Of a stretch of DNA of 11,309 nucleotides, positions 1 to 5,528 are shown piece after piece. The notes beneath the pieces are model-generated. The model saw only the letters and a list, made by a program, of their open reading frames with translations. It searched no databases and was not told the origin of the DNA. The stretch comes from Clostridia bacterium (GTDB lineage: Bacteria > Bacillota > Clostridia > DUPQ01). Numbering within the stretch: position 1 is the stretch's first letter; every line of letters starts with the position of its first letter. The translations under genes were made by a program, and so were the position numbers. The stretch lies in contig JAUUZV010000053.1 of NCBI GenBank assembly GCA_030592085.1, positions 1 to 11,309 of the forward strand. The letters run 5' to 3'.

Positions 1-310
1 ATAATTTTAGATCTTCTTGGAAAGCTCCACAAGAGCCTACTCTGATTAAGTTTTTTACTCCATAAAAATGGATTAATTCATAAGAATAAATACCAATAGA
101 AGGCATTCCCATTCCTGTTCCCATAACTGATATTTTCTTACCTTTATATGTCCCAGTATATCCGAAAGCATTTCTAACCGTATTAAATTGAACAATATCA
201 TCTAGATAAGTTTCTGCAATAAATTTAGCTCTTAGTGGATCTCCTGGCAATAAAATCGTTTCTGCAATGACCCCTTGTTTGTCAACTTGTATATGTGGTG
301 TTGGTATCAT
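1..310 (-). CDS. deoD: Purine nucleoside phosphorylase DeoD-type, 3' part cut by window edge
   Basis: The minus strand from 310 reads 103 codons without a stop and runs off the left edge. It begins MIPTPHIQVDKQG, followed by LPGDPLRAKFIAET (about residues 21-34), GYTGTYKGKKISVMGTGMG (about 50-68) and IRVGSCGAFQ (about 89-98). These match the N-terminal half of the DeoD family (about 235-240 residues in full), including the phosphate-binding PGDPLRAK arginine and the RVGSCG loop. The family cleaves purine (deoxy)ribonucleosides with phosphate to the free base and (deoxy)ribose-1-phosphate in the cytosol. The start is supported by AGGAGT at 317-322, 6 bases upstream. It is divergent from apt, which could use the adenine released; that coupling is inferred. 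The C-terminal half with the catalytic Asp lies outside the window, so intactness cannot be judged. Confidence 0.95.
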   Translation of the reverse strand, partial: MIPTPHIQVDKQGVIAETILLPGDPLRAKFIAETYLDDIVQFNTVRNAFGYTGTYKGKKISVMGTGMGMPSIGIYSYELIHFYGVKNLIRVGSCGAFQEDLKL

Positions 311-344
311 AATATTACTCCTAACATAAATAATAGTTATTACC

Positions 345-353
345 ATTATATCA
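345..353 (-). promoter_or_regulatory. Extended -10 promoter for deoD
   Basis: On the minus strand 353-345 reads TGATATAAT, an extended -10 (TGn plus a perfect TATAAT), 23 bases before the AGGAGT ribosome site. No good -35 hexamer lies 16-18 bases upstream, which is tolerable for an extended -10 promoter. Confidence 0.55.
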
Positions 354-377
354 CGAAATCCCTACTCATTTATACCT

Positions 378-405
378 TTAACAGGATAAGATAATGTGGT
401 AAAAT
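378..405 (+). promoter_or_regulatory. Promoter for apt
   Basis: TTAACA (378-383), a 16-base spacer and TAAAAT (400-405) preceded by TGG make a sigma-A-like promoter with an extended -10. It lies about 48 bases before the apt start at 453. It implies transcription begins after 405, which argues against the longer reading frame that would start at 396. Confidence 0.5.
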
Positions 406-422
406 ATTTATACAGATATATC

Positions 423-438
423 TTAATGAAATCATTAA
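423..438 (+). repeat. 7-bp inverted repeat in the apt leader
   Basis: TTAATGA (423-429) and TCATTAA (432-438) are perfect inverted arms separated by AA. They sit between the likely transcription start and the ribosome site (AGGAG, 441-445). This could be a small operator, but in DNA this AT-rich a 7-bp dyad may be chance. Confidence 0.3.
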
Positions 439-452
439 AAAGGAGTACGAAC

Positions 453-968
453 ATGGATTTAACTTCAAAACTCAGACATGTCATGGACTTCCCAAAAGAG
501 GGAATTGATTATATTGATATTACTACTGTTCTACAAGACCCAGTATACTTAAAAGAATCTATAAAACAGATGGAAGTTATTACAAAAGATTTTGGTGACT
601 TTGATCTTATTGTAGCCCCAGAGGCTAGAGGTTTTATATTTGGAGTTCCTTTATCATATAATTTAAACAAGGGATTTATTCCAATTAGGAAACAAGGAAA
701 ATTACCTTATAAAACGGTTTCTGTTGAATATGAGTTAGAATATGGAACTTCACTTTTAGAAATGCATGAAGATGCAATTACAAAAGGACAGAAAATTGTC
801 ATTGTAGATGATCTTATGGCCACTAGTGGTACCACAGAAGCCATTATAAAATTAGTTGAAAAAATGGGTGGTGAGATAGTTGGTATTGCTGTCTTTATTG
901 AATTAGAGTTTTTACATGGTCGTGAAAAATTACAAGAATATAAAATTAAATCTATAGTTAAATTATAA
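453..968 (+). CDS. apt: Adenine phosphoribosyltransferase
   Basis: A 171-residue cytosolic enzyme that converts adenine and PRPP to AMP and pyrophosphate. Diagnostic segments are MDFPKEGIDYIDITTVLQDP (residues 11-30), APEARGFIFG (55-64), IPIRKQGKLPYKT (76-88), YELEYGTSLLEMHEDAI (93-109) and the PRPP loop IVIVDDLMATSGTT (115-128). Each lines up with bacterial Apt, and the length fits the family's 170-180. The frame is open back to an ATG at 396, but the start at 453 is preferred: AGGAG at 441-445 lies 7 bases upstream, the protein then begins at the usual family N-terminus, and the extra 19 residues would overlap the promoter. It is monocistronic, ends in a hairpin terminator, and is divergent from deoD, with which it would recover adenine from adenosine-type nucleosides. 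Confidence 0.96.
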   Translation: MDLTSKLRHVMDFPKEGIDYIDITTVLQDPVYLKESIKQMEVITKDFGDFDLIVAPEARGFIFGVPLSYNLNKGFIPIRKQGKLPYKTVSVEYELEYGTSLLEMHEDAITKGQKIVIVDDLMATSGTTEAIIKLVEKMGGEIVGIAVFIELEFLHGREKLQEYKIKSIVKL

Positions 969-972
969 TCTT

Positions 973-1003
973 AAAGCCAGGGCATGAACCCTGGCTTTCT
1001 ATA
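973..1003. terminator. Hairpin terminator, probably bidirectional
   Basis: AAAGCCAGGG (973-982) and CCCTGGCTTT (989-998) form a perfect 10-bp stem with a 6-base loop, starting 4 bases after the apt stop. The trailing T-run is short on both strands. The same hairpin lies about 17 bases after the stop of the minus-strand small ORF at 1015-1083, so it can serve both units. Confidence 0.8.
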
Positions 1004-1014
1004 CAAATTATTTT

Positions 1015-1083
1015 CTAAACTGAAAACAATATTATGTTATTATATTCAATTACATCCCATAGTTTTTCACTTTTCTTTTTCAT
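1015..1083 (-). CDS. Possible 22-residue small protein
   Basis: On the minus strand an ATG at 1083-1081 opens 22 codons ending in TAG at 1017-1015. The peptide starts MKKKSEKLWDVIEY and ends in a short hydrophobic stretch (IILFSV). An unusually good ribosome site (GAAAGGAGA, 1091-1099) lies 7 bases upstream. The apt hairpin follows the stop by about 17 bases and can act as its terminator. One copy of the TTGAMGTAGAATCTCG box (1167-1182) faces this ORF from upstream, as the other copy faces the dehydrogenase gene. I recognise no family; the basic head and hydrophobic tail would suit a tiny membrane-associated or leader-type peptide, which is inference. With only 22 codons, coding statistics cannot help, and the case rests on ribosome site, terminator and position. 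Confidence 0.45.
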   Translation of the reverse strand: MKKKSEKLWDVIEYNNIILFSV

Positions 1084-1166
1084 GACACAATCTCCTTTCT
1101 ATTATGTTATAAAATATATACACATTGTTTAGTAGTTATAAACATCTTTTTTTTATTACTATTAAC

Positions 1167-1280
1167 CGAGATTCTACGTCAACAAGTTGATAACAATAAT
1201 TTGTTGGTATAATTGATGGTTAGTGACAAGCATGTTATAATTTTTTAATGATAACAACGCAGAATTGAAGTAGAATCTCG
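1167..1280. repeat. Paired outward-facing 16-bp boxes (inverted repeat, 15/16)
   Basis: CGAGATTCTACGTCAA (1167-1182) and TTGAAGTAGAATCTCG (1265-1280) are inverted copies of one 16-mer with a single mismatch, 82 bases apart. Read outward, both are TTGAMGTAGAATCTCG. The right copy ends one base before TATAAT of the dehydrogenase gene; the left copy faces the small ORF at 1015-1083. Between them TGATAACAA occurs twice as a direct repeat (1188-1196 and 1249-1257). Two operators for one regulator is my preferred reading. A short element with terminal inverted repeats is the alternative, but I see no target duplication. Confidence 0.7.
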
Positions 1281-1281
1281 A

Positions 1282-1287
1282 TATAAT
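1282..1287 (+). promoter_or_regulatory. -10 element for the dehydrogenase gene, without a good -35
   Basis: A perfect TATAAT sits 13 bases before the ribosome site (GGAAGTGAG, 1300-1308). At the normal spacing the -35 position reads GCAGAA, which is poor. The 16-bp box occupies the space just upstream. This arrangement fits a promoter that needs an activator, or one blocked by a repressor. Confidence 0.45.
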
Positions 1288-1313
1288 ATATTCTTGGATG
1301 GAAGTGAGTAATC

Positions 1314-2144
1314 ATGAGAAAATTCATAATAATAACAGGTGCAACCAGTGGAATAGGTGAGGCTACAGCTATAGCGTTGGCAAATGTAAAATACCATCTG
1401 ATTTTTGGAGTGAGAAATATTGAAAAAGCACAAAAATTAGCCCTAAAATTAACTAGAGAAAATGGTGATGCAAAAATCGATATTCATATGCTGGACCTAT
1501 CCTCATTGAGCAGCATAAAAAGCTTTTCTAATATCATACATAAAAGTTATGGCTCTATAGATATCTTAATAAATAATGCAGGAGTATTTGCAGATAAAAA
1601 GTCGTATACCAAAGAGGGCTATGAACTGACTTTAGGAGTTAATTATATTGGCACATATTATTTAACAAAACTATTGCTAGATATAGTGGAAATGGGAAAA
1701 AATCCCCAAGTAATAAACATAGGCTCTCGCGCTGGTATGTTTGGTAAATTTACGTTAAAAAAGGATGCTTTCACAAAACAGAAATCAGGTTTTAGAGCAT
1801 ATTCTGCGTCTAAATATTTACAGCTCCAGACCACAATGTATTTGGCCAACTTCCTAAAGACCCCTGTTAAGCTAAACGTTGTTCATCCTGGAGATGCAGC
1901 AACAGGTATATGGAATGGAGATAGCATACTCATGAAGATTATAAGTCCTATAATGAAACGATTCCTAAAGACTTCAGCGCAAGCAGCAGCAGCAGGATTG
2001 TATTTAGTTGAAAATCCTCCTACACAGTCTGGTAAGTTTTATGAGAATCTGGGAGAGGAAATAAGTTTTAAAAAATATAATGAAGATTTTGCAAAGGCTA
2101 TTATAGAGGAAACCGATATGATGATATCTGCGCAGAGCGATTAA
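1314..2144 (+). CDS. Short-chain dehydrogenase/reductase, classical NADP(H) type
   Basis: A 276-residue Rossmann-fold oxidoreductase of the SDR family. The cofactor loop is TGATSGIG (8-15), the NNAG motif is at 87-90, the structural Asn of NYIG at 110, the catalytic Ser of INIGSRAG at 138, and Tyr163/Lys167 in AYSASK. HPGDAATGIW follows the active site, as in retinol dehydrogenase-like members. Arg34 at the end of the second strand (FGVRNIEKA) suggests preference for NADP(H). Substrate cannot be read from the sequence; a carbonyl or alcohol is expected. The start is fixed by GGAAGTGAG (1300-1308), 5 bases before ATG. It appears monocistronic, and its promoter region carries the paired 16-bp boxes, so it is likely to be specifically regulated. 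All core catalytic residues are present. Confidence 0.92.
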   Translation: MRKFIIITGATSGIGEATAIALANVKYHLIFGVRNIEKAQKLALKLTRENGDAKIDIHMLDLSSLSSIKSFSNIIHKSYGSIDILINNAGVFADKKSYTKEGYELTLGVNYIGTYYLTKLLLDIVEMGKNPQVINIGSRAGMFGKFTLKKDAFTKQKSGFRAYSASKYLQLQTTMYLANFLKTPVKLNVVHPGDAATGIWNGDSILMKIISPIMKRFLKTSAQAAAAGLYLVENPPTQSGKFYENLGEEISFKKYNEDFAKAIIEETDMMISAQSD

Positions 2145-2242
2145 ATCGAGACTTTCTTAGATGATCAATACTAAAAAATATTCATCAAATTTTTATAGAA
2201 GCAGTACTTCTTTGGTATCGTAATAACACATTATAGGAGAAG

Positions 2243-2317
2243 ATGTCTAAATGCACATGGATGAGCGAGCTTGATGGTGCTGATATTGAATACTCTTATA
2301 TTGATTTAGGCTATTAA
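2243..2317 (+). CDS. Possible 24-residue small ORF, or remnant of a larger gene
   Basis: ATG at 2243 opens 24 codons ending in TAA at 2315-2317. The peptide begins MSKCTWMSELDGADIEYSY and is acidic, with one Cys, one Trp and three Tyr. AGGAG (2235-2239 region) lies only about 3 bases before the ATG, closer than ideal. The same frame upstream is open from 2165 to an in-frame TAG at 2234-2236, encoding a protein-like stretch (IFIEAVLLWYRNN), so the locus could be the decayed end of a larger gene. Its last four bases overlap the convergent stop of the ADP-ribosylglycohydrolase-family gene. I recognise no family, and chance is a real possibility. Confidence 0.25.
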   Translation: MSKCTWMSELDGADIEYSYIDLGY

Positions 2318-3204
2318 CTTAGTAAGCGTAATATTTCACTGTAAGCATTCATATCATTTAACCATCTCTTTGGAATACCTTCTGTTCCATGATAAGCTCC
2401 TAAAATTGACCCAATCATTATTCCTCTAGCTGCTGAGTCTCCTCCCGCTTTGGCGTTTTCAATTATAGCTTCCTTAAAATTATCCTGATACTTTAGAAGT
2501 ATATAAAACGTGGCAGGTAAAGCACTATTTATTCCACATGATTGTCCTAATTCACCAATTGCTTTTTGTGGTAGTTCTTCAACTAATGCTTTTGCTTTTT
2601 CAAAGGATTTATTAATAAACCCACTTAATTGTAATTTTTCTAATTGTTTAGTTATTGAATCAACTGGTGTTTGTCCTTTTAGAACATTTAAAATAACTTT
2701 TGTCATAAAGTTTCCTGTTTCAAGAACTAATTCATTATTATGAGTCATGCTAATTTTTGCTATTATATTATTTTGTAATTCTTTACTATTTCCTTTGTTA
2801 AAATAAATAAAAGGACCAATCATTACCGCTCCTGACATATCTGATGATAAAGACCCTTCTAGTTTGCTTTTTTCTTGTAACTTTTTCAATGATTCACTTG
2901 AAGCATGATCAATATACCCTTGATATTTTATCATTTTCTCAATCCAGAACTTCACATAAAGATTTTTCTCAAATTTAGAATTCTTCTTTAAAAATTGAAG
3001 TAACCAAAACATTTGATCACCATAATGTGTAAAATCTCCTTTTTTCTTTGTTTTATGATAAGTATTTATTGGTAGATCAATGATATTTTCAAGATTACCA
3101 AACAATTGATTAATCTGCTCAACATTATAAATCCAATGAGGTGCCAATGAAAAAGCGTCACTTACAAATCCACCTAATACCATTCCTTCTTTTTTATTAT
3201 TCAC
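2314..3204 (-). CDS. ADP-ribosylglycohydrolase-family protein with altered metal motif
   Basis: A 296-residue all-helical protein of the DraG/ARH/J1-crystallin superfamily. From the chosen start, GMVLGGFVSDAFSLAPHWIYN (about 7-27) is the family N-terminal helix, KKGDFTHYGDQMFWLLQFL (about 54-72) replaces the usual DDT-type first metal motif, and GGDSAARGIMIGSILGAYHG (about 254-273) replaces the GGDTDT motif near the C-terminus. Classical members remove ADP-ribose from Arg or related sites using two Mg ions held by these Asp/Thr residues. Several are changed here, so activity or substrate may differ. The frame is open to an ATG at 3243 with no ribosome site. I prefer GTG at 3204-3202, because AAGAAGGTG (3211-3219) lies 6 bases upstream. 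It is divergent from the persulfide dioxygenase gene; no obvious ADP-ribosyltransferase partner is nearby. Confidence 0.85.
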   Translation of the reverse strand: MNNKKEGMVLGGFVSDAFSLAPHWIYNVEQINQLFGNLENIIDLPINTYHKTKKKGDFTHYGDQMFWLLQFLKKNSKFEKNLYVKFWIEKMIKYQGYIDHASSESLKKLQEKSKLEGSLSSDMSGAVMIGPFIYFNKGNSKELQNNIIAKISMTHNNELVLETGNFMTKVILNVLKGQTPVDSITKQLEKLQLSGFINKSFEKAKALVEELPQKAIGELGQSCGINSALPATFYILLKYQDNFKEAIIENAKAGGDSAARGIMIGSILGAYHGTEGIPKRWLNDMNAYSEILRLLS

Positions 3205-3271
3205 TTTTTTCACCTTCTTATATTTATATAATAGTATACCCATATTTTTTCTTTGTTATTTCTATGGTTTC

Positions 3272-3301
3272 TTGACCTAATGAATATGTAAAATATATAA
3301 T
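3272..3301 (+). promoter_or_regulatory. Promoter for the persulfide dioxygenase-rhodanese gene
   Basis: TTGACC (3272-3277), 18-base spacer, TATAAT (3296-3301): a near-consensus sigma-A promoter 34 bases before the ATG at 3336. The ribosome site AAGGGAGA (3323-3330) follows. Confidence 0.65.
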
Positions 3302-3335
3302 ATAAGAAAGCAAAAACATATTAAGGGAGAACAAA

Positions 3336-4406
3336 ATGATTTTTAAGCAATTGAATCCTGGCTCATGTAAAACATATTTAATAGTTGATGAAAGTTTAAG
3401 CGAAGCCATATTACTTGATCCTGTAATTAATCACGTTTCAATGTACTTATCTTTAATGAAAGAAAATAAATACAAATTAACTCATGTTATTGATACTCAT
3501 ACTCATGCAGATCATATTTCAGCTTGTCCTTCGCTACGAGATGCAACAGATTGTGAATATGTAATGCACAATTTATCCACTTCAAAATGTGTATCTATTA
3601 AAGTAAAAAATAAAGAAATTATAACTATGATGGGTAAATCTTTCAAAATTATGCATACACCTGGACATACTAGAGATTCAATTTCTCTTCTTCTAGATAA
3701 CTTATTTTTTTCAGGTGACTTTCTTTTCCTAGAAGACGCTGGTGCAGGCAGAGATGATTTACCAGGAGGTAGTCCAGAAGATCATTATAATAGTTTATTA
3801 TCAATAGCTACTTTAGATGACCAAGTTATGGTCTACCCTGCACATGAATATAGAAATAGAAAACCATCAACTATGAAAATACAACGATTAAACAATCCTC
3901 ACCTCAAACATAAAACAAAAGAGGATTTTATTAATTATATAAATGATTTACGGCTAGGTCCTGCGGCTTGGATGAAAGATGTACTTAATGCAAATTATAA
4001 ATGCTCAAGAGATCCAAACTCAGCATGGATTCCAACTGATTTACCGGCTTGTGAAGTAAAAGGAACTTCAAACCCTAACGAAGAAAACATTGATGTTAAT
4101 TATATTTCTTCTAGTAAATTATTTCAGTATCTAACAGAGAAACAACATATAACATTAATTGACTTAAGAGAAAAATATGAATTAAAAGATAAACTTGGTC
4201 ATCTTGAAAATATTATTCATATCCCAATAGGTCAGTTAACAGATCGTCTTGAACAATTATCTCAATATGAAGATAGTAATATTATTTTATTATGTCGTTC
4301 AGGAGCAAGAGCAACATCAGCTGCAAAAATACTATTCACAGCAAACTTTACAAATATTTATGTGTTGCAAGGTGGTATGATGGATTATCGTTTAAATGGA
4401 TTCTAA
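3336..4406 (+). CDS. Persulfide dioxygenase-rhodanese fusion (metallo-beta-lactamase fold)
   Basis: A 356-residue two-domain cytosolic protein. Residues 1-240 are an ETHE1-like metallo-beta-lactamase domain: THTHADHIS (54-62), HTPGHT (107-112), SGDFLF (126-131), GRDDLPGG (138-145) and VYPAHEY (166-172). By family analogy His55, His111 and Asp128 hold the single iron. Residues 255-356 are a rhodanese domain with LIDLREKYE (274-282) and the active-site loop CRSGARA, whose Cys320 should carry the persulfide. Such fusions, like CstB and PRF proteins, oxidise low-molecular-weight persulfide to sulfite and pass sulfur as thiosulfate, removing sulfide-derived persulfide. CstB has an extra rhodanese-like domain; this shorter protein is closer to single-rhodanese fusions. 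It appears monocistronic with its own promoter. No CsoR/CstR-type regulator or sulfide:quinone reductase is in the window. Confidence 0.9.
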   Translation: MIFKQLNPGSCKTYLIVDESLSEAILLDPVINHVSMYLSLMKENKYKLTHVIDTHTHADHISACPSLRDATDCEYVMHNLSTSKCVSIKVKNKEIITMMGKSFKIMHTPGHTRDSISLLLDNLFFSGDFLFLEDAGAGRDDLPGGSPEDHYNSLLSIATLDDQVMVYPAHEYRNRKPSTMKIQRLNNPHLKHKTKEDFINYINDLRLGPAAWMKDVLNANYKCSRDPNSAWIPTDLPACEVKGTSNPNEENIDVNYISSSKLFQYLTEKQHITLIDLREKYELKDKLGHLENIIHIPIGQLTDRLEQLSQYEDSNIILLCRSGARATSAAKILFTANFTNIYVLQGGMMDYRLNGF

Positions 4407-4412
4407 GTATTT

Positions 4413-5474
4413 TTAGTCCAGATGAAAAGAAATTGCTTTTGGTTCATCCTCTAATGTATATCCATCATTTCTAAATAAATCAAGTGTAATATTTGCTACT
4501 TCAGTATCATACAAAACACCTTTTTGTTGTTCTATTTCTTCCAAGGCTTTATCTAAACCAAGTCCTATTCTATATGGTCTATGAGAAGTCATTGCTTCTA
4601 CAACATCTGCAACCATTAGTATTTTTGATTCAATACGTATTTGGTCGGCTGACAATCCATTTGGATAACCACTCCCATCAACTCTCTCATGATGCTGATT
4701 AACAATATCAGCTATATCCCAAGGCAATTTAGCTTTCTTTAATATTTGATATCCATAATCAACATGGGTTTTTATAATATCAAATTCAACTTTACTTAGT
4801 TTTCCAGGTTTCGATAAAATCTCAGCAGGAATAGATATTTTCCCAATATCATGTAAATACCCAGCTACATATAAACTATCAACAATACTCTTACTAAGTT
4901 TCATTTTTTTAGCAATAGCAACAGCCATATTTCCTACTTTTTTCTCATGCCCAGCTGTGTAAGGGTCTCGTAATTCAGTAATTGAGGCTACAGTTGCAAT
5001 TGTGGCTTGCATTGCTTTTTGTAAAGAATCAGTTCTTCTCATAACTAATCTTTCTAGATTTTCCTGGTATATAAAATTCTGCCTTTCTAATTCTACTTTT
5101 TCATCATGTGTTTTTTTATATTGGATAGCTCTACCCACTGAAGCCATAAGCAATCCTTTATCTACTGGTTTTAATAAGTAATCATATGCATTGTTTTTAA
5201 CAGAAGTCATTGCAGTATCTACAGTTGGTTCTCCAGTCATAATTATAACTGGCACATCTGGTTCTTGTTTATATATTTCTTGTAATAAATCCATACCCGA
5301 TAATTTTGGCATTACAATATCTGTGATTACTAAATCAAGTTTATGCTCTTTACACATGCTAATCGCTGATTCTACATCTGGAGCAGTAATTACTTCATAG
5401 TTTTCTTTCTGTAAAAAAGCTGAAAAGGTTAACCTAATACTTTTTTCATCATCTACAACTAATATTTTCGCCAT
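4413..5474 (-). CDS. Response regulator: receiver plus HD-GYP phosphodiesterase
   Basis: A 353-residue cytosolic protein. Residues 1-120 are a receiver domain with the acidic pair Asp8/Asp9, phospho-acceptor Asp52 (ITDIVMP), Thr80 (IIMTG) and Lys102 (LLKP). Residues 122-155 form a charged, probably coiled-coil linker. Residues 156-340 are an HD-GYP domain: RDPYTAGHEKKV (169-180), HDIGK with the HD pair at 208-209, KTHVDYGYQIL (235-245) and HHERVDGSGYP (261-271). HD-GYP enzymes hydrolyse cyclic-di-GMP to pGpG or GMP, and the motif residues look intact. Phosphorylation by the kinase encoded just upstream (54-base gap, same strand) probably controls the activity; the pairing is inferred from position. 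The start has GGGGGGAGA (5477-5485) a few bases upstream. The gene meets the persulfide dioxygenase gene tail to tail. Confidence 0.94.
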   Translation of the reverse strand: MAKILVVDDEKSIRLTFSAFLQKENYEVITAPDVESAISMCKEHKLDLVITDIVMPKLSGMDLLQEIYKQEPDVPVIIMTGEPTVDTAMTSVKNNAYDYLLKPVDKGLLMASVGRAIQYKKTHDEKVELERQNFIYQENLERLVMRRTDSLQKAMQATIATVASITELRDPYTAGHEKKVGNMAVAIAKKMKLSKSIVDSLYVAGYLHDIGKISIPAEILSKPGKLSKVEFDIIKTHVDYGYQILKKAKLPWDIADIVNQHHERVDGSGYPNGLSADQIRIESKILMVADVVEAMTSHRPYRIGLGLDKALEEIEQQKGVLYDTEVANITLDLFRNDGYTLEDEPKAISFHLD

Positions 5475-5528
5475 TATCTCCCCCCGTATTTCGTTTTTTT
5501 ACAATTCGATAGAATCATAAGTATTCCC

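Noticed and set aside
396..452. Extension of apt to an upstream ATG giving 190 residues
   Set aside because: It overlaps the predicted promoter, has no ribosome site, and adds 19 residues absent from the family; AGGAG before 453 is convincing.
411..452. Purine riboswitch before apt
   Set aside because: The leader after the promoter is under 50 bases, too short for a purine aptamer, and lacks its conserved core.
1167..1280. Small transposable element with terminal inverted repeats
   Set aside because: No target-site duplication flanks the 16-bp arms and only one copy is in the window; an operator pair fits the promoter layout better, though not excluded.
1245..1433. Minus-strand ORF of 62 codons across the dehydrogenase start
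   Set aside because: Lies opposite the N-terminal coding region and promoter of a clear SDR gene; no ribosome site and low-complexity protein.
1314..2144. Foreign origin of the dehydrogenase gene from local GC content
   Set aside because: Sampled 60-base rows range from about 27% to 42% GC within the gene, so no consistent shift from neighbours can be claimed.
3224..3409. Minus-strand ORF of 61 codons over the divergent promoter region
   Set aside because: Overlaps the start of the persulfide dioxygenase gene in antisense and has no recognisable domain.
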